From the NCBI GenBank assembly GCA_030453005.1, contig JAKDLE010000134.1, positions 1-7,282 on the forward strand: a DNA stretch of 7,282 bases, written 5' to 3'. A model generated the notes under the pieces. The model was not told the origin of the DNA. It made no database searches and saw nothing but the letters and a program-made list of their open reading frames with translations. Positions 6,146 to 7,282 of this stretch are shown piece after piece. The position numbers and the translations under genes were made by a program. The stretch is from Pseudonocardia sp. (GTDB lineage Bacteria > Actinomycetota > Actinomycetes > Mycobacteriales > Pseudonocardiaceae). The stretch's first letter is position 1. Each line of letters begins with the position of its first letter.

Positions 6146-6995
6146 GACACCCACCTCCCGCGCCCGAGTCGATGTCCCGGTCGATGTCACGGTCGATGTC
6201 CCGGTCGGCCGGCGCGGCGAGCAGCAGGTCAGGGGCACGGTTCTCGCCCCCAGCGGCGGCTGGTGCGGTGGCCACGATCGTGCGGTCCGAGAGCACCAGC
6301 GACAGGTCCGCGAGCAGCCGACGGGTCCAGAGCAGGTGGTAGAGCACCGGCAGCGTGGCCAGCGGGTCACCCACGGTCTCCGCGCCGCCCATCAGGGCCT
6401 GCGGGCAGGCGAACACCTCCAGCAGATGCTCGGCGACCGTCTCGCTGTAGCAGCGCGGATGCCGATAGCCGGCCAACCACCGCTGGTTGGCCACCACCAC
6501 GCCCTCGAGCCGGTCCCAGACCGCATAGCGCCAGCCCAGCACCGCGCAGGCCCGGTCCGTCACGTCGAACGCGGCCCGGTCGGTGTCCTCGACCAGCTCC
6601 AACGGCCGCGAGTCCAGCACCAGCACCGCGCCCTCGGCGGTGCCGTCGGCCACCTCGACCAGGAAGTCCGGGGCGTGCCGGCGCGCCTTGCCCGCCGCGG
6701 TGGTCCAGCACAACCAGAACGGCTGCGACACGATCCGCATCACCGTCGGGTCGAAATCCAGCGCCACCAGGTGATCGGGCTCCACCCACGACTCGAACCC
6801 GATGTGCCCGCCCATCGTGGCCGACCAGTACCAGCCCGGGTAGTTCCGCTGCCCGCGATAGGACGGGAACGACCGGACCGGGCGGCCCAGCGCGCTCACC
6901 ACCTCTGGCAGGAACTTCCACGGCACGCGCCGCTCCAGGCCGTCCTCGGCCACGAACACCGCCTCGACCACCTCAGCCGCACCCGACTGGCCCAC
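6138..6995 (-). CDS. tnsA: TnsA-like endonuclease subunit of the heteromeric transposase
   Basis: A 285-residue protein expected to cut the 5' strands at the transposon ends alongside TnsB, giving full excision. The N-terminal half has the TnsA nuclease pattern: SYRGQRNYPGWYW (45-57), GFESWVEPDHLVALDFDP (66-83, E68), APDFLVEVADG (108-118, D110) and VLVLDSRPLEL (124-134). The restriction-enzyme-like (D/E)xK position reads D128-S-R130, so the usual lysine is an arginine. The C-terminal half (about 175-260) probably forms the helical or winged-helix part that meets TnsC, and ends in a DRDI repeat (264-275). Length is near Tn7 TnsA (273 aa). The frame opens at a GTG at 7064, but that start lies within an end repeat and lacks a ribosome site; GTG 6995 has AGGAG at a 6-nt spacing. 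ATG 7046 is a further alternative. It is the first gene of the operon and overlaps tnsB by 8 nt. Confidence 0.87.
   Translation of the reverse strand: MGQSGAAEVVEAVFVAEDGLERRVPWKFLPEVVSALGRPVRSFPSYRGQRNYPGWYWSATMGGHIGFESWVEPDHLVALDFDPTVMRIVSQPFWLCWTTAAGKARRHAPDFLVEVADGTAEGAVLVLDSRPLELVEDTDRAAFDVTDRACAVLGWRYAVWDRLEGVVVANQRWLAGYRHPRCYSETVAEHLLEVFACPQALMGGAETVGDPLATLPVLYHLLWTRRLLADLSLVLSDRTIVATAPAAAGGENRAPDLLLAAPADRDIDRDIDRDIDSGAGGGCRG
6154..6159 (-). promoter_or_regulatory. Ribosome binding site of tnsB
   Basis: The complementary strand reads GGGAGG, 8 nt before the GTG at 6145. It lies inside the last codons of tnsA, so tnsB translation is probably coupled to tnsA. Confidence 0.6.
6169..6204. 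repeat. Three 12-bp tandem repeats at the tnsA 3' end
   Basis: TCGATGTCCCGG occurs at 6169-6180, with one change (TCGATGTCACGG) at 6181-6192, and again at 6193-6204. The array encodes the repeating DRDI at the TnsA C-terminus. The unit is in frame, so slippage would lengthen or shorten the tail without a frameshift. Confidence 0.85.
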
Positions 6996-7001
6996 CGACG
7001 T

Positions 7002-7006
7002 CTCCT
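7002..7006 (-). promoter_or_regulatory. Ribosome binding site deciding the tnsA start
   Basis: The complementary strand reads AGGAG, 6 nt upstream of the GTG at 6995. The other in-frame starts (GTG 7064, ATG 7046) have no comparable sequence, which supports the shorter protein and leaves the R1 repeat outside the coding region. Confidence 0.55.
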
Positions 7007-7038
7007 GCCCCGCCCTCACCACCCGCGTGATCTTGCAC

Positions 7039-7064
7039 CGCCACATCCAGTGGGAATCCGCCAC
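7039..7064 (+). repeat. Right-end transposase-binding site R1 (innermost)
   Basis: It starts CGCCACATCCAGTGGGAA and ends TCCGCCAC. The hexamer CGCCAC occurs at both ends of the unit with 20-bp periodicity, about two helical turns, which would suit a two-domain binding protein. It lies 44 bp upstream of the chosen tnsA start, so bound TnsB could repress the operon. Site identity comes from likeness to R2, R3 and L1; binding is inferred. Confidence 0.7.
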
Positions 7065-7069
7065 CTAGC

Positions 7070-7081
7070 CCGCCCGGGCGG
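7070..7081. repeat. 12-bp palindrome upstream of tnsA
   Basis: CCGCCCGGGCGG is a perfect palindrome between R1 and the remaining right-end sites, in the leader or promoter region of tnsA. It could be an operator, but such palindromes arise easily at this G/C content. No confident -35/-10 pair could be read between 6996 and 7231. Confidence 0.25.
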
Positions 7082-7108
7082 CGACCGTCTGGTAGGGGGC
7101 TGCGGTCG

Positions 7109-7137
7109 AGCCACATCACACGCCCAGGACCCCCCAC
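7109..7137 (+). repeat. Degenerate right-end site (uncertain)
   Basis: The stretch begins AGCCACATC, close to the CGCCACATC of R1, and ends AGGACCCCCCAC, loosely like the GGGAACCCGCCAC of R2. It lies between R1 and R2 in the same orientation. The spacing between its halves is about 3 bp too long, so it may be a decayed site or chance. Confidence 0.3.
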
Positions 7138-7153
7138 GTACGGGGGCGGCACG

Positions 7154-7179
7154 CGCCAGATCCACCGGGAACCCGCCAC
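7154..7179 (+). repeat. Right-end transposase-binding site R2
   Basis: It starts CGCCAGATCCACCGGGAA and ends CCCGCCAC. It matches R1 in most positions and shares CGCCAG and CCGGGAACC with R3. It starts 52 bp inside R3, in the same orientation. An ordered array of direct sites at one end is typical of Tn7-like right ends. Confidence 0.75.
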
Positions 7180-7205
7180 CCGCCCCGCCACCCCGGCCGG
7201 GACAC

Positions 7206-7231
7206 CGCCAGGTCAGCCGGGAACCGACACA
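7206..7231 (+). repeat. Right-end transposase-binding site R3 (terminal)
   Basis: It starts CGCCAGGTCAGCCGGGAA and ends CCGACACA. It is the outermost copy, and its final ACACA mirrors the TGTGT opening of the left end, as expected for a TGT...ACA transposon tip. The five G residues that follow mirror the C-run outside the left end. Confidence 0.75.
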
Positions 7232-7282
7232 GGGGGCGGCGCCACGGCCGAGTTCGACGACCCCGTCGTCAGACAATACGTT
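7232..7282. other. Right flank with a small hairpin
   Basis: This short stretch lies beyond the last transposase site and starts with GGGGG. It has a perfect 6-bp hairpin, GACGAC at 7256-7261 and GTCGTC at 7265-7270 with loop CCC. It is open in several frames, so it could be the edge of a host gene, but nothing identifiable can be read from 51 bp. Confidence 0.4.

Larger units (their letters stand above)
1690..7231 (-). mobile_element. Compact Tn7-like transposon (tnsA-tnsB-tnsC-tniQ), no cargo
   Basis: About 5.54 kb bounded by inverted related ends. The left begins TGTGTGGCTTCCC at 1690 and the right ends GGGAACCGACACA at 7231. Reversed, the left 26 bp match the last right 26 bp at 17 positions, including the outer ACACA and the central CGGGAA, and the next five outward bases also match as an inverted pair. 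The interior holds only the four-gene operon. Tn7 and most relatives keep cargo between the transposition genes and the far end; here the tniQ stop is about 65 bp from the left site. TnsA together with DDE TnsB implies cut-and-paste movement. No direct 5-bp duplication is seen at these positions, so the exact tips could lie slightly further out. Confidence 0.72.

Noticed and set aside
6146..6370. 75-residue N-terminal extension of TnsB
   Set aside because: It is Cys/Arg/Ser-rich, lies wholly within tnsA codons, and a well-spaced GGGAGG supports GTG 6145 instead.
5882..7030. 382-codon + strand open frame opposite tnsA
   Set aside because: The Pro/Arg/Ser-rich translation is typical of a wrong frame at high G/C, and the TnsA motifs are on the other strand.
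7039..7231. CRISPR-like array at the right end
   Set aside because: There are only three diverged 26-bp units with unequal spacing (115 and 52 bp) and no cas gene, and a related copy in inverted orientation at the other end identifies them as transposon end sites.
7016..7276. Small - strand open frame spanning the right border
   Set aside because: Its apparent repeated peptides (WRC..., GGFPVDL...) come from translating the end repeats; no ribosome site or family resemblance was seen.

Overview
The window is GC-rich (roughly 70% by eye), with the G/C third-position bias and the GTG/TTG start use typical of Actinomycetota. A Pseudonocardia/Amycolatopsis-like actinomycete is plausible, but this is inferred from composition and protein style only. 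There is no housekeeping gene; the window is almost entirely mobile DNA.

Region 1 (about 1-1585) is an IS110-family insertion sequence on the + strand. It has one DEDD/serine transposase gene (252-1553), preceded by about 225 bp of structured non-coding DNA where IS110-group elements encode their bridge RNA. Its right end is probably near 1578-1585. Region 2 (1586-1689) is a gene-free, G/C-rich spacer with a short hairpin.

Region 3 (1690-7231) is a compact Tn7-like transposon. On the - strand it carries one tightly coupled operon in the order tnsA (6995-6138), tnsB (6145-3965), tnsC/tniB (3968-2802), tniQ (2802-1780). Each junction overlaps by 1 to 8 nt. TnsA and TnsB would form the heteromeric transposase: TnsA cuts the 5' strands, and TnsB, a DD(35)E enzyme, cuts and joins the 3' strands. 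TnsC is the AAA+ regulator and TniQ the target selector. Both ends carry a related 26-bp sequence in inverted orientation (one clear copy on the left, three on the right). They fit TnsB-binding sites and end in TGTGT...ACACA. The left site lies only about 65 bp from the tniQ stop, so the element carries no cargo.

Points worth a second look are the cargo-free architecture, flanks that are inverted (C5/G5) instead of a direct 5-bp duplication, an arginine in place of the usual TnsA catalytic lysine, a histidine-rich repeat at the TnsC N-terminus, right-end sites that overlap the tnsA leader, and an IS110 element parked about 105 bp outside the left end. No CRISPR array, tnsD, tnsE, tRNA or rRNA was seen. 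Region 4 (7232-7282) is a short right flank.
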